64,000 bases of DNA. It comes from Candidatus Bipolaricaulota bacterium (lineage in GTDB: Bacteria; Bipolaricaulota; Bipolaricaulia; Bipolaricaulales; Bipolaricaulaceae). Location of the stretch: contig JALHJZ010000001.1 of NCBI GenBank assembly GCA_022838705.1, positions 478,689-542,688 on the forward strand. The letters are read 5' to 3'. This document shows, one piece after another, positions 1 through 6,801 of this stretch. The first letter of the stretch is position 1. Each line of letters opens with the position of its first letter. The notes beneath the pieces were generated by a model that did no database searches, was not told the origin of the DNA, and worked only from the letters and a program-made list of their open reading frames with translations. The translations under genes were made by a program, and so were the position numbers.

Positions 1-7
1 GCAGTCC

Positions 8-13
8 TATGCT
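8..13 (+). promoter_or_regulatory. -10 box of first micro-ORF unit
   Basis: TATGCT lies 7 nt before the leader hairpin at 21-40. The second unit has TAGTGT at exactly the same distance from its hairpin. The -35 region lies outside the window. Confidence 0.45.
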
Positions 14-20
14 CCGCTCA

Positions 21-40
21 ACTGCTCCTACCGGGGCAGT
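21..40 (+). promoter_or_regulatory. Leader hairpin of first micro-ORF unit
   Basis: ACTGCTCC (21-28) pairs with GGGGCAGT (33-40) around a 4-nt loop, with one U-G pair. The Shine-Dalgarno GAGGAGG starts 3 nt later. The copy at 339-358 keeps the fold and replaces the U-G pair by C-G, which supports an RNA structure. Confidence 0.55.
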
Positions 41-62
41 AACGAGGAGGTGCGTGCTGCTC

Positions 63-107
63 ATGGACAAGAAGGACAAGCCGAAGCCGGGCAAGCCGAA
101 GAAGTAG
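63..107 (+). CDS. Lys/Pro-rich micro-ORF, first copy (14 codons)
   Basis: The frame encodes MDKKDKPKPGKPKK and ends in TAG. It follows a strong GAGGAGG ribosome-binding site at 44-50. An in-frame GTG at 54 is an alternative start that adds three residues (VLL). A paralogous frame of 15 codons, MDKKDKPKPQPGKPK, follows at 382 with the same leader layout. The peptide is strongly basic with no hydrophobic stretch, so it is neither a membrane peptide nor an obvious toxin. I do not recognise a family. Possible roles are a small cationic effector, a nucleic-acid-binding peptide, or translation that matters only as a regulatory event. Conservation of frame between the copies is the main argument that it is real. 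Confidence 0.5.
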   Translation: MDKKDKPKPGKPKK

Positions 108-117
108 TTTGGGCTGT

Positions 118-147
118 GCGTTCTGGGGGTACAGACTCCCAGAATGC
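118..147 (+). terminator. 3' hairpin after first micro-ORF
   Basis: GCGTTCTGGG (118-127) pairs with CCCAGAATGC (138-147), 10 bp with one wobble, 10 nt after the stop codon. No T tract follows, so it may be a 3' stabiliser rather than a terminator. Confidence 0.4.
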
Positions 148-178
148 ATGTACCGTTGCAGCACGTAGGTAAATGGCG

Positions 179-208
179 GGGGCAGGGGAACCTGCCCCTG
201 TCCTTTGT
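179..208 (+). terminator. Hairpin with GGAA loop, possible terminator
   Basis: GGGGCAGG (179-186), loop GGAA and CCTGCCCC (191-198) form a perfect 8-bp stem, followed by the mildly T-rich TGTCCTTTGT. It sits between the two micro-ORF units and may end the first transcript. Confidence 0.4.
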
Positions 209-302
209 CTGATGGGATCTCGCGATCATACTGGGCCAGATGCCTCCCGGACGCCGGCTGGGCGGCCGGCAGCGAATGTAACGAATGTCCCGTCGCGGGC
301 CA

Positions 303-331
303 TTGACTTCCCATCAGAACGGATCTAGTGT
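303..331 (+). promoter_or_regulatory. Promoter of second micro-ORF unit
   Basis: TTGACT (303-308), a 17-bp spacer and TAGTGT (326-331). Transcription would start near 338, so the mRNA would begin with the hairpin at 339-358. Confidence 0.55.
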
Positions 332-338
332 ACGCCCA

Positions 339-358
339 ACTGCCCCCAGTAGGGCAGT
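339..358 (+). promoter_or_regulatory. Leader hairpin of second micro-ORF unit
   Basis: ACTGCCC (339-345) and GGGCAGT (352-358) form a perfect 7-bp stem with a 6-nt loop, 3 nt before GAGGAGG. It is homologous to 21-40. Confidence 0.55.
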
Positions 359-381
359 AGCGAGGAGGTGCCGTGCTGGCC

Positions 382-429
382 ATGGACAAGAAGGATAAGC
401 CGAAGCCGCAGCCGGGTAAGCCCAAGTAA
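382..429 (+). CDS. Lys/Pro-rich micro-ORF, second copy (15 codons)
   Basis: Encodes MDKKDKPKPQPGKPK and ends in TAA. The ribosome-binding site is GAGGAGG at 362-368, and an in-frame GTG at 373 would add VLA. Compared with the copy at 63-107 it has one Gln-Pro insertion and lacks the last Lys, while the first eight codons differ by a silent change. It has its own promoter and leader hairpin, and a strong intrinsic terminator follows at 501-530. The two units therefore look like independent duplicated genes rather than one operon. No known family is recognised. I am fairly sure of the duplication and less sure that the peptide itself is the product of selection. Confidence 0.5.
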   Translation: MDKKDKPKPQPGKPK

Positions 430-500
430 CCTTGGGGCATGCTGTATAGCAGAAGGCGGGCGCCCGGGCGGTAGGTCCGGGTGAAGTCAACTGGTGAAGA

Positions 501-530
501 GGGGGCGGTCGCGACCGCCCCCTTCCTTTT
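501..530 (+). terminator. Rho-independent terminator
   Basis: A perfect 22-bp palindrome (501-522, GGGGGCGGTC and its complement) is followed by TTCCTTTT. It closes the micro-ORF region. Confidence 0.65.
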
Positions 531-719
531 CCCCCCTCCCTTGAGGGAGGGGCGCGGGGAGGGTGGCCCCTCGCCCCTCCTCACCCTGCCCTCTCCCCCC
601 AGGGGGGAGAGGGAAGAGCCCCGTTGCCTCTCCCCCCGCCGGGGGGGGAAGAAGGTGCCCCCCTCACCTCGCCTCTCCCCCCACTGGGGGGAGAGGAATG
701 AAAGGTGAGGGGGGGCTTG
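531..719. repeat. C-rich two-tier palindromes
   Basis: Several copies of the C-rich family. The clearest has outer arms CCCCCTCACCT (659-669) and AGGTGAGGGGG (703-713) enclosing inner arms CCTCTCCCCCC (672-682) and GGGGGGAGAGG (686-696) with a 3-nt loop. Open frames through this block encode only low-complexity Pro/Arg/Gly sequence. I see no gene between 430 and 845. Confidence 0.8.
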
Positions 720-751
720 CCTTCGTAGCGGCGGGGCTCGTCCCCGCCGGC
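659..751. repeat. 93-bp direct repeat, left copy, flanking hicBA
   Basis: Identical base for base to 1379-1471, exactly 720 bp away. It consists of one C-rich palindrome, a CTTGCC linker and one GTAG-footed REP hairpin (725-749). Identity stops at both ends, so it is a bounded repeat. Confidence 0.85.
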
Positions 752-770
752 CGTTCCTTGGCGTCGCCCG

Positions 771-799
771 TTGACCAAGCCTCAGGCCAGGAGTAGGCT
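771..799 (+). promoter_or_regulatory. hicBA promoter
   Basis: TTGACC (771-776), a 17-bp spacer and TAGGCT (794-799). The ribosome-binding site GAGGAGG follows at about 832 and the ATG at 846. Confidence 0.55.
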
Positions 800-845
800 A
801 CGTTCCAGGCCACCTTGGGCGGCGAGCCCCCGAGGAGGTGACGGA

Positions 846-1058
846 ATGAAGTACCGCGTGATCATTGAGCAAGACGAGGACGGGATGTACGTGGTGCACT
901 GCCCATCGCTTCCCGGTTGTGTCTCTCAAGGTCGTACCCGGGACGAGGCGCGCGCCAACATCCGAGATGCGATTGTCGGCTACCTCGCGAGTCTGAGGGC
1001 GCATGGCGAGGCCGTTCCCCCACCGATCGAGGAGGAGATCGTAGAGGTTGGGGCATGA
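846..1058 (+). CDS. hicB: HicB-family antitoxin
   Basis: A 70-residue protein of the HicB/UPF0150 fold. It opens with the typical MKYRVIIEQDEDG strand, followed by VVHCPSLPGCVSQG and the helix with ARANIRDAI. HicB proteins bind and neutralise HicA and often repress their own promoter. There is no obvious C-terminal DNA-binding domain, so this is the short partial-RNase-H-fold type. The ATG at 846 was chosen because GAGGAGG lies just upstream. The stop codon overlaps the hicA start (ATGA), implying translational coupling. The order is antitoxin first. The pair sits between perfect 93-bp direct repeats. Confidence 0.85.
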   Translation: MKYRVIIEQDEDGMYVVHCPSLPGCVSQGRTRDEARANIRDAIVGYLASLRAHGEAVPPPIEEEIVEVGA

Positions 1059-1282
1059 CCAAGCTCCCGGCCCTCTCCGGGCGCGAGCTTGTCCAGGCGT
1101 TGCGGCAGCTGGGGTACGAAGAGGATCATCGAACGGGAAGCCACATCATCCTGCGGCAGGCCACTTCGCCGCACCGGCGGCTCACCGTGCCCGATCACAA
1201 GGAGATCGCCAAGGGCACCCTGCGGGCTGTGATCCGCCAAGCTGGGTTGACCGTGGAGGAGTTCCTAAGCCTCCTCGAATGA
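1055..1282 (+). CDS. hicA: HicA-family mRNA interferase toxin
   Basis: A 75-residue double-stranded-RNA-binding-fold protein. It begins with the LSGRELVQALRQLGY helix and carries the diagnostic GSH at residues 28-30, with His30 the expected catalytic residue, followed by an IILRQ strand. The second half includes VPDHKEIAKGTL and a C-terminal helix, as in the YcfA/HicA family. HicA toxins cleave mRNA and stop growth when HicB is lost. Start codon and hicB stop overlap by 4 nt. The family's catalytic and fold signatures look intact, so it is probably functional. Confidence 0.87.
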   Translation: MTKLPALSGRELVQALRQLGYEEDHRTGSHIILRQATSPHRRLTVPDHKEIAKGTLRAVIRQAGLTVEEFLSLLE

Positions 1283-1283
1283 G

Positions 1284-1434
1284 CCCCCCTCACCCTCCCC
1301 TCTCCCCCCAAGGGGGAGAGGGATTGAGAGGCCCCCTCACCCACCCTCTCCCCCAGTGGGGGGGAGGGAAAGAAGGAGCCCCCTCACCTCGCCTCTCCCC
1401 CCACTGGGGGGAGAGGAATGAAAGGTGAGGGGGG
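1284..1434. repeat. C-rich palindromes after hicA
   Basis: Three copies of the CCCTCACC..CTCTCCCCC..GGGGGAGAG family. The last belongs to the right direct repeat (1379-1471). No gene is seen. Confidence 0.75.
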
Positions 1435-1471
1435 GCTTGCCTTCGTAGCGGCGGGGCTCGTCCCCGCCGGC
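1379..1471. repeat. 93-bp direct repeat, right copy, flanking hicBA
   Basis: Exact copy of 659-751. Recombination between the copies would excise 720 bp containing the whole hicBA unit and its promoter. Confidence 0.85.
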
Positions 1472-1499
1472 ATGCCCGCCGGCATTTCCCGAACCCCAA

Positions 1500-1568
1500 C
1501 CGGCTGTCGCAGACAAGCTGCGACTACAGCAAACGGGAGGCCGTCGGACACAAGGTCCGACGCTACGG
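1500..1568. repeat. Pair of REP hairpins
   Basis: Two elements: GTCGCAGACAAGCTGCGAC, then CGTCGGAC-ACAAG-GTCCGACG followed by CTAC, which is the GTAG foot on the other strand. Confidence 0.75.
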
Positions 1569-1577
1569 AACCGCTAC

Positions 1578-1840
1578 CCCCTCACCCTCCCCTCTCCCCC
1601 GGTGGGGGCGAGGGGAAGAAGGTGCCCCCTCACCTCGCCTCTCCCCTCAGTCCTTTTCCCCCCTCCCTTGAGGGAGGGGCGCGGGGAGGGTGGTCCCTCG
1701 GCCCCCCTCACCTCGCCTCTCCCCCAGAGGGGGAGAGGAATGGCCCCCTCACCCTGCCCTCTCCCCCGAGGGAGAGGGAAGAGCCCCGTTGCCTCTCCCC
1801 CCGAAGGGGGGAGGGGGGTGGGTGAGGGGGGGCGACATCC
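1578..1840. repeat. C-rich palindrome cluster
   Basis: At least five C-rich hairpins with variable inner arms, ending just before the patatin gene. No other content is recognised between 1283 and 1868 apart from the REP pair. Confidence 0.75.
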
Positions 1841-1853
1841 GGTCGGTCCTGGC

Positions 1854-1859
1854 TAGAAT
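1854..1859 (+). promoter_or_regulatory. -10 box of patatin-like gene
   Basis: TAGAAT, with a weak -35 GCGACA at 1832-1837. The ATG is at 1869, only 9 nt after the box, and no ribosome-binding site precedes it. The transcript may be leaderless. Confidence 0.4.
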
Positions 1860-1868
1860 CGGGCCATC

Positions 1869-2714
1869 ATGAAGCGCGGGGTGCCTCTGGGCGTGGCGCT
1901 GGGCGGCGGGGGGGCGCGGGGGTTCGCCCACTTCGGCGTGCTCATCGAGCTCCTCGAAGCCGGGATCCGTCCGGAGTTCGTGGCCGGGACGAGCATGGGC
2001 GCCATCGTCGGCGCGGCCTACGCCGTGGGGCAAGACCTCCCCAAGCTCGTGCGCGTCCTGGGGCACCTCGAGTTGAAGAAGGTGTTCGGCGTGCCCGAGA
2101 GCTACGACCGCGTCGTCGGGCAAGCCCTCGCCGAGTCCCTGTGGGGGCGGCTCCGCAACCGGCCGTGGTGGGAGGAGGGTTCCCCGCGCCTCTTCCGGCT
2201 TCTCGAGTTCCTGAAGCTCTTCACGAAGGAGATGTGGTTCGAGGACCTGGAGATCCCGTTCGTGGCCGTGGCCGCCGACCTCGTGACCGGGGATGAGGTA
2301 CGGGTGAACGAGGGCGCGGTGCACCACGGGGTCGCGGCGAGCGCGGCGTTGCCGGGGCTATTTGGGCCTGTGCAGTGGCGGAAACGGTACCTCGTGGACG
2401 GGGGGCTGGTGAACAACCTCCCCGTGGACGCCGTCGAGGAACTGGGCGCGCGGAGCGTGCTCGCCGTGGACGTGAGCGCCTCCCTTGGGTCGGTGCCGAA
2501 GACCCTGGTCGGGCTCGCCCTGCGGGCCCAGGAGATCACGGGCCACGAGCTCGGGCGGGTCAAGCTCGACCTCGCCCGGGGCCGGCTTGGCCCACGCCTG
2601 GCGGTGATCCACCCCGATGTAGAGGAGATCGGGCTTCTCGAGTTCGAACGCCTCGACGAGGCGGTGGAGGCGGGTCGCGAGTCGGCCCGCGCCGCGATCC
2701 CCCGGCTGTGGTGA
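1869..2714 (+). CDS. Patatin-like phospholipase/esterase, RssA type
   Basis: A 281-residue serine hydrolase of the bacterial patatin family, expected to hydrolyse phospholipids or lysophospholipids with a Ser-Asp dyad. The glycine-rich oxyanion loop GGGGARG is at residues 12-18, the nucleophile elbow GTSMG at 40-44 (Ser42) and the catalytic DGG at 177-179 (Asp177). There is no signal peptide or membrane segment, which fits the cytoplasmic RssA/YlbK subgroup. Length is normal for that subgroup. It stands alone between repeat clusters, so context gives no substrate. Confidence 0.85.
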   Translation: MKRGVPLGVALGGGGARGFAHFGVLIELLEAGIRPEFVAGTSMGAIVGAAYAVGQDLPKLVRVLGHLELKKVFGVPESYDRVVGQALAESLWGRLRNRPWWEEGSPRLFRLLEFLKLFTKEMWFEDLEIPFVAVAADLVTGDEVRVNEGAVHHGVAASAALPGLFGPVQWRKRYLVDGGLVNNLPVDAVEELGARSVLAVDVSASLGSVPKTLVGLALRAQEITGHELGRVKLDLARGRLGPRLAVIHPDVEEIGLLEFERLDEAVEAGRESARAAIPRLW

Positions 2715-2727
2715 ACCGCCGCCCCCT

Positions 2728-3172
2728 CACCTCCGTAGCGGCGGGGCTTGTCCCCGCCGGCCTAGGGTTTCGTAGCGTCGGGGTTCATCCCCGACGGCCG
2801 TTTACGGGAACCCGCAAGGCCGTCGGACACAAGGTCCGACGCTACGGCAATCTACGGCCGTCGCAGACGAGCTGCGACGCTACGGAGCCGGTAGCCCCCT
2901 CACCCAGACCCTCTCCCCCGATGGGGGAGAGGAATAGAAGGTGAGGGGGGGCTTGCCTTCGTAGCGGCGGGGCTTGTCCCCGACGGCCTTGGTTTCGTAG
3001 CGTCGGGCTTTATGCCCGACAGTGGTTTCTCAAACCCCGCAAGGCCGTCGGACACAAGGTCCGACGCTACGGCAATCTACGGCCGTCGCAGACGAGCTGC
3101 GACGCTACGGAACCTTGCCCCCTCACCCAGACCCTCTCCCCCGATGGGGGAGAGGAATGAAAGGTGAGGGGG
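2728..3172. repeat. Composite REP and C-rich repeat cluster
   Basis: Eight REP hairpins (about 2733, 2771, 2819, 2857, 2960, 2996, 3043 and 3082) in two similar blocks of four, each block followed by a C-rich palindrome (2893-2950 and 3118-3172). Within a block the first two carry GTAG and the last two CTAC, so they face each other. No gene is seen between 2715 and 3245. Confidence 0.8.
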
Positions 3173-3239
3173 GCGGGCTACGGCCCGCCCCGCGCATGAC
3201 GCCTTTCATCTGCCGCTCCCGCCTCGCCCGACGGTTCCG

Positions 3240-3254
3240 GGGGGGCTACCCCCC
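3240..3254 (-). terminator. Hairpin at the stop codon of the FnIII gene
   Basis: GGGGGG and CCCCCC enclose the stop codon TAG (3246-3248, minus strand). A second perfect hairpin, GGGCGGGC-TACG-GCCCGCCC, lies at 3171-3190. Neither has a T tract. Confidence 0.35.
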
Positions 3255-5207
3255 ACACCCCGTTGCTACGCTGCCTCCCGGGTCCGGGCTGGACAACGGA
3301 CCGCACCCAGCGGCATTGCACCCCTGGACCTTGTACCAGTAGGTTTTCCCAGCGGTGACGTTTGTGTCCGTGCACGTGAGGTCTGCGTTGGTTTCGTCTG
3401 GGATGATGGTCCACGGGCCCGTCGGTGACTCAGCACGGTACACCTTGTACGATGTGGCGCGTACTGCCGCGGCCCAGGTGATTGTGACTCCTCCGGCAGT
3501 TGCCGGTGGGTTATCATCGCAAGTTGGGCCGGTCGCTGTTACGTTCGTGGGAGCCCCCGGCGTTGCGCTCACGTACCCGGAGTCAGGGGCGGAGTAGCCG
3601 CAGCATCCCGTGACGGTATCGCAACCGCAGTCTTTAGTTGTTGGAGCGCATGCCCGTACCTTGTACCAGAACGTCTTGGTCTCGTAATTCAGTACAGGGT
3701 AGTCCCCGTCCGGGAGGAAAGTGGCATCGTTAAAGGTGACGGTGGAGTTCGTGTCGTCATCCTGGGCCTCCTCGACAGTGCCGACTTTCGTGTACGTGCC
3801 GGTCTGTGACTCCGCGCGGTATACCTCGTAGGTTACGTCTGTGGCCTTCGTGGGGCCCGGGATCTCGTTCCAGGTGACGACGACCTTGTCTGCGTGCAGG
3901 CCATCGGTAGCTGTCACCGTGGGAACCCCGGTCATTCGCATCTGGCGGTAGCCCGTATCGGGGGAGGAGAGGGGCCCCTCTCCTGCTGCATTCCACGCGC
4001 TGACTGCGTACCAATAGTCCTTGCACTCAGTAAGGGCATTGATGGTGTCCGTGTGGACGTCGTCATATGAGGCGGACGTGGTCTCAGCGATCTGGGTGAA
4101 GGACCCCACCACGTCTGTCGCGGACCGATAGACGCGGTAGCTCGTGGCCCCGGAGACGCTCGACCAGGTGACGCGGATCTTGTCGGCGAACGCCCCATCC
4201 GAGGCTTCCACGTTCTGGGGCTGGCCGGGGAGGGTCCCTGTCCCGCCGCCACCGCCGCCCCCTCCGCCGCCGCCTCCGGCCGAGGCGTAGCCGGAGTCCG
4301 GAACCGAGAACGCGCTACAGCCCGCGGTGTTGCACGCCTTCACCTTGTACCAATAGGTCGTCCCCGTGGTCACGCCCGTGTCGTCGTACGACGCTCCGGT
4401 GACGGTGGCGCGCCGGGTGTAGGTTCCGTCCTCGCTCTCCGCGCGGTGGACCTCGTAGTTCGCCGCGCCCGTCACGGCCGTCCAGGTGACCCGCACCCGG
4501 TCGTTGTACGTTCCGTCCGACGCCGCAACGTTCGTCACCGGATCGGGAGCGGTCGCGAACGTGAACCCGGAGTCCGGGGCCGAGAACGCGCTACAGCCGG
4601 AGGCGTTGCACGCCTTCACCTTGTACCAGTAGACCACGCCCGGCGAGGCATCGCGATCGTCGTAGGTGGTCCCGCTCACGGTGCCGCGCAGGGTGTACGG
4701 CCCGCCCTGGGCCACGTCCCGCCACACCTCGTACGACGTCGCGCCGGGGCTCGGGTTCCACGTCACCCGCACCCGGTCCGTGTACGTCCCATCCGTGGCC
4801 GCGACCCCGGTGGGGACCTGGGCGATCCCCTCGCCCGCCGCGTAGCCGGAGTCGGCCGGCGAGAGGTCGCTACAGCCGCCGCGGTTACAGGCCTTGACGC
4901 GGTACCAGTAGGTGGTGTTCGGGGTCACCGTGTCGTCGGAGTAGGTCGTGCCCGGGGTCTCACCGATCTTCTCGTAAGACCCGTCCTCGCTCGGCGCCCG
5001 CCACACCTCGTAGCGCACCGCCCCGGTCACGCTCTCCCACACGATCGCGATCCGGTCCAGGAAGCTCCCGTCCGACGCATCCACCCCGGTCGGGACGCCG
5101 GGGGCGATGAGCCCGAGCAGGGCGCATCCGCCGAGGATCATCCCCGCGGCCAGGAGGCCGATCGTGATGGGCATCCGCGCGCTGTGTCTCCTCATCCATG
5201 TCGTCAT
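3246..5207 (-). CDS. Lipoprotein with six fibronectin type III-like repeats
   Basis: About 653 residues. A basic start and hydrophobic segment lead to the lipobox LGGC near residue 28, so it is probably a lipoprotein anchored in the envelope and exposed outside the cytoplasm. Six repeats of 90-120 residues follow, each with a TWnnnnGAnnYEVYRA strand, a YWYKVKACN strand and a closing DSGY. Repeats 1-3 and 6 carry a conserved Cys pair (ACN..GCS) that could form disulfides. Twelve consecutive Gly residues separate repeats 3 and 4. No catalytic domain is visible, so an adhesive or structural role is likely. The ATG at 5207 is preferred to the one at 5222 because GGGAGG lies about 7 nt upstream. 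Confidence 0.75.
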   Translation of the reverse strand: MTTWMRRHSARMPITIGLLAAGMILGGCALLGLIAPGVPTGVDASDGSFLDRIAIVWESVTGAVRYEVWRAPSEDGSYEKIGETPGTTYSDDTVTPNTTYWYRVKACNRGGCSDLSPADSGYAAGEGIAQVPTGVAATDGTYTDRVRVTWNPSPGATSYEVWRDVAQGGPYTLRGTVSGTTYDDRDASPGVVYWYKVKACNASGCSAFSAPDSGFTFATAPDPVTNVAASDGTYNDRVRVTWTAVTGAANYEVHRAESEDGTYTRRATVTGASYDDTGVTTGTTYWYKVKACNTAGCSAFSVPDSGYASAGGGGGGGGGGGGTGTLPGQPQNVEASDGAFADKIRVTWSSVSGATSYRVYRSATDVVGSFTQIAETTSASYDDVHTDTINALTECKDYWYAVSAWNAAGEGPLSSPDTGYRQMRMTGVPTVTATDGLHADKVVVTWNEIPGPTKATDVTYEVYRAESQTGTYTKVGTVEEAQDDDTNSTVTFNDATFLPDGDYPVLNYETKTFWYKVRACAPTTKDCGCDTVTGCCGYSAPDSGYVSATPGAPTNVTATGPTCDDNPPATAGGVTITWAAAVRATSYKVYRAESPTGPWTIIPDETNADLTCTDTNVTAGKTYWYKVQGCNAAGCGPLSSPDPGGSVATGCGG

Positions 5208-5240
5208 CGTTTCCCTCCCCACGAGACCATGTGCGATTCG

Positions 5241-5269
5241 ATCATACGGATCTTGGAGCGGGCCGACAA
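5241..5269 (-). promoter_or_regulatory. Promoter of the FnIII lipoprotein gene
   Basis: On the minus strand: TTGTCG (5269-5264), a 17-bp spacer and TATGAT (5246-5241), 34 nt before the ATG. Confidence 0.55.
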
Positions 5270-5280
5270 AGCCCCCTGCC

Positions 5281-5380
5281 CTCGGCCTCCCTCACCCCGA
5301 CCCTCTCCCCCAAAGGGGGAGAGGGAAGAGCCGTTGCCTCTCCCCCCGCCGGGGGGAGAGGAATGAAGGTGAGGGGGGGC
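5281..5380. repeat. C-rich palindromes
   Basis: Two C-rich elements between the divergent FnIII and antitoxin promoters. The second ends in GGTGAGGGGGGG. Confidence 0.7.
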
Positions 5381-5409
5381 GGTGGTGGGGCTCACTCTCC
5401 GCCGCCCCG

Positions 5410-5415
5410 TATAAT
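5410..5415 (+). promoter_or_regulatory. -10 box (TATAAT) of the antitoxin gene
   Basis: A perfect TATAAT ending 7 nt before the ATG at 5423. No convincing -35 is seen. The predicted start of transcription coincides with the start codon. Confidence 0.45.
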
Positions 5416-5422
5416 CGTGAGG

Positions 5423-5614
5423 ATGGCCGAGAGAGAGGAACGGTTCCTGGTGGATGCACGCGGGCGGAAGACCGCTGTGGTGGTGCCGGTCGCTCGCTAC
5501 CGACGGATGGTGGAGGACCTGCACGATCTTGCCGCGATTGCCGAGCGACGCGAGGAACCCACCATCTCTCACCAAGAGCTGGTCGCCCGCCTGAAGCGCG
5601 ATGGCCTCGTATGA
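5423..5614 (+). CDS. Phd/RelB-type antitoxin
   Basis: A 63-residue acidic protein. The N-terminal half (RFLVDARGRKTAVVVPVARYRRMVEDL) resembles the DNA-binding and dimerisation part of Phd/YefM and RelB antitoxins. The C-terminal tail (ISHQELVARLKRDGLV) would wrap the toxin. It overlaps the RelE/ParE-like gene by 14 nt, the usual antitoxin-toxin arrangement. The ATG at 5423 was chosen because upstream codons lie in the C-rich repeat. Such antitoxins normally repress their own operon. Family assignment rests on the short motif pattern and the context. Confidence 0.75.
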   Translation: MAEREERFLVDARGRKTAVVVPVARYRRMVEDLHDLAAIAERREEPTISHQELVARLKRDGLV

Positions 5615-5861
5615 GGTGCGCTGGAAGGCGTCGGCCTACCGCGACCTCCGGCGGTTGGATCCTCATCAAGTCCCACGGATCGTTCAAGCAGCGGCAGAGC
5701 TTGGAGAAAACCCGTTCCCGCACGCCTCGCGCAAGCTGATGGGGACCGAGGGCCATCGGCGCCTGCGGGTGGGGGACGTGCGCGTGATCTATGAAGTCGA
5801 GGAAGGGGCGAGAACCGTCACCGTGATCCATGTGCGGCACCGGCGTGATGCGTACCGGTGA
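5601..5861 (+). CDS. RelE/ParE-family toxin
   Basis: An 86-residue basic protein with the RelE/ParE fold pattern: YEVRWKASAYRDLRRLD at the N-terminus, a helix with IVQAAAELGENPFP, the strand RRLRVGDVRVIYEVEE and the C-terminal VIHVRHRRDAYR. The RxGDxRVIY strand and the terminal His/Arg-rich strand are typical of ribosome-dependent RelE mRNA interferases. ParE gyrase inhibitors share the fold, so the target cannot be decided by eye. It overlaps its antitoxin by 14 nt and was probably acquired as a pair. Confidence 0.82.
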   Translation: MASYEVRWKASAYRDLRRLDPHQVPRIVQAAAELGENPFPHASRKLMGTEGHRRLRVGDVRVIYEVEEGARTVTVIHVRHRRDAYR

Positions 5862-5912
5862 GCGAGAGGTAGCCTCGCCGTCGTAGACGGCCGTTTCCCT
5901 ACGGAACCCGTG

Positions 5913-6555
5913 CCCCCTCACCCTTCCCTCTCCCCCAGTCCTTTTCCCCCCTCCCTTGAGGGAGGGGCGGGGGAGGGTGTCTCCCTCGGCCCCCCTCACC
6001 CTTCCCTCTCCCCCCGAGGGGGCGAGGGATTGGAAGGCCCCCCTCACCTCGCCTCTCCCCCAGAGGGGGCGAGGGATTGAGAGACCCCCTCACCCTGCCC
6101 TCTCCCCCAGAGGGGGCGAGGGATAAAAGGTGAGGGGGGGAGAGGAATGAAGGTGAGGGGGGAGAAGGGTGCGGGGAGGGCAAGGGGTGGCGTGGGTCAC
6201 GGACGAACGTCCGGCCGGACCCGGACGGCGCGGCTTCGGCCGGGGGAAGGCGCGGGGGTACGGTGGCCCGGGAAGAGGCCCCCTCACCCAAGGGGAAGAG
6301 GCCCCCTCACCCTTCCCTCTCCCCCAGAGGGGGCGAGGGATTGGAAGGCCCCCTCACCCTGCCCTCTCCCCCAAAGGGGGAGAGGGATAAAAGGTGAGGG
6401 GGAGAGGGAAAGAAGGTGCCCCCCTCACCTCGCCTCTCCCCCTCTGGGGGAGAGGAATAAAAGGTGAGGGGGAGAGGAATAAAGGTGAGGGGGAAAGGAA
6501 TGAAGGTGAGGGGGGATCGGAGGAAGGGCCGTCGCAGACAAGCTGCGACCACGGA
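5913..6555. repeat. Long C-rich palindrome array with one REP remnant
   Basis: At least eight C-rich elements in tandem (about 5913-6520). Several are reduced to their GGTGAGGGGG ends. A degenerate REP (GTCGCAGACAAGCTGCGAC) follows at 6530-6550. Apart from this array and the promoters at 6617-6720, nothing is seen between 5862 and 6801. Confidence 0.75.
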
Positions 6556-6616
6556 ACCCCGCCGGGTGCGGGGTGGGGCGGCGAGGGTTACCCCCGCCGC
6601 GCGCGGAGGCCCCGAT

Positions 6617-6645
6617 TTGACCGGGGCGAGAAGGAGGGCTAACAT
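6617..6645 (+). promoter_or_regulatory. Upstream promoter of the surface-protein operon
   Basis: TTGACC (6617-6622), 17-bp spacer, TAACAT (6640-6645). Confidence 0.55.
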
Positions 6646-6681
6646 ACGGGCCGTTGTCGTGCGATCATGGAGAGGCCTAGA

Positions 6682-6720
6682 CTTGACCGACAGAACCGCG
6701 AGCGGTACGATTCGGTCAAG
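6682..6720 (+). promoter_or_regulatory. Downstream promoter with spanning inverted repeat
   Basis: TTGACC (6683-6688), 17-bp spacer, TACGAT (6706-6711). A perfect 9-bp inverted repeat, CTTGACCGA (6682-6690) and TCGGTCAAG (6712-6720), brackets the promoter, with a smaller ACCGC-GA-GCGGT palindrome inside. This looks like an operator. Confidence 0.6.
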
Positions 6721-6801
6721 GTCCACTCTGTACGACGCACGAACGTTGGCGTTCTATCGGGGAGGTGGTGAGCGGTTGGCAGGACTCACAAGGGAGGCAT
6801 C

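Noticed and set aside
18..1856. Pro/Arg/Gly-rich open frames on both strands (for example 18-584, 481-708, 1418-1825)
   Set aside because: They run through C-rich and REP palindromes, have no ribosome-binding sites and encode the same low-complexity text in several frames.
2728..3172. Regular hairpin blocks that resemble a CRISPR array
   Set aside because: Units are palindromic with different stems and there are no unique spacers of constant length. REP elements explain them.
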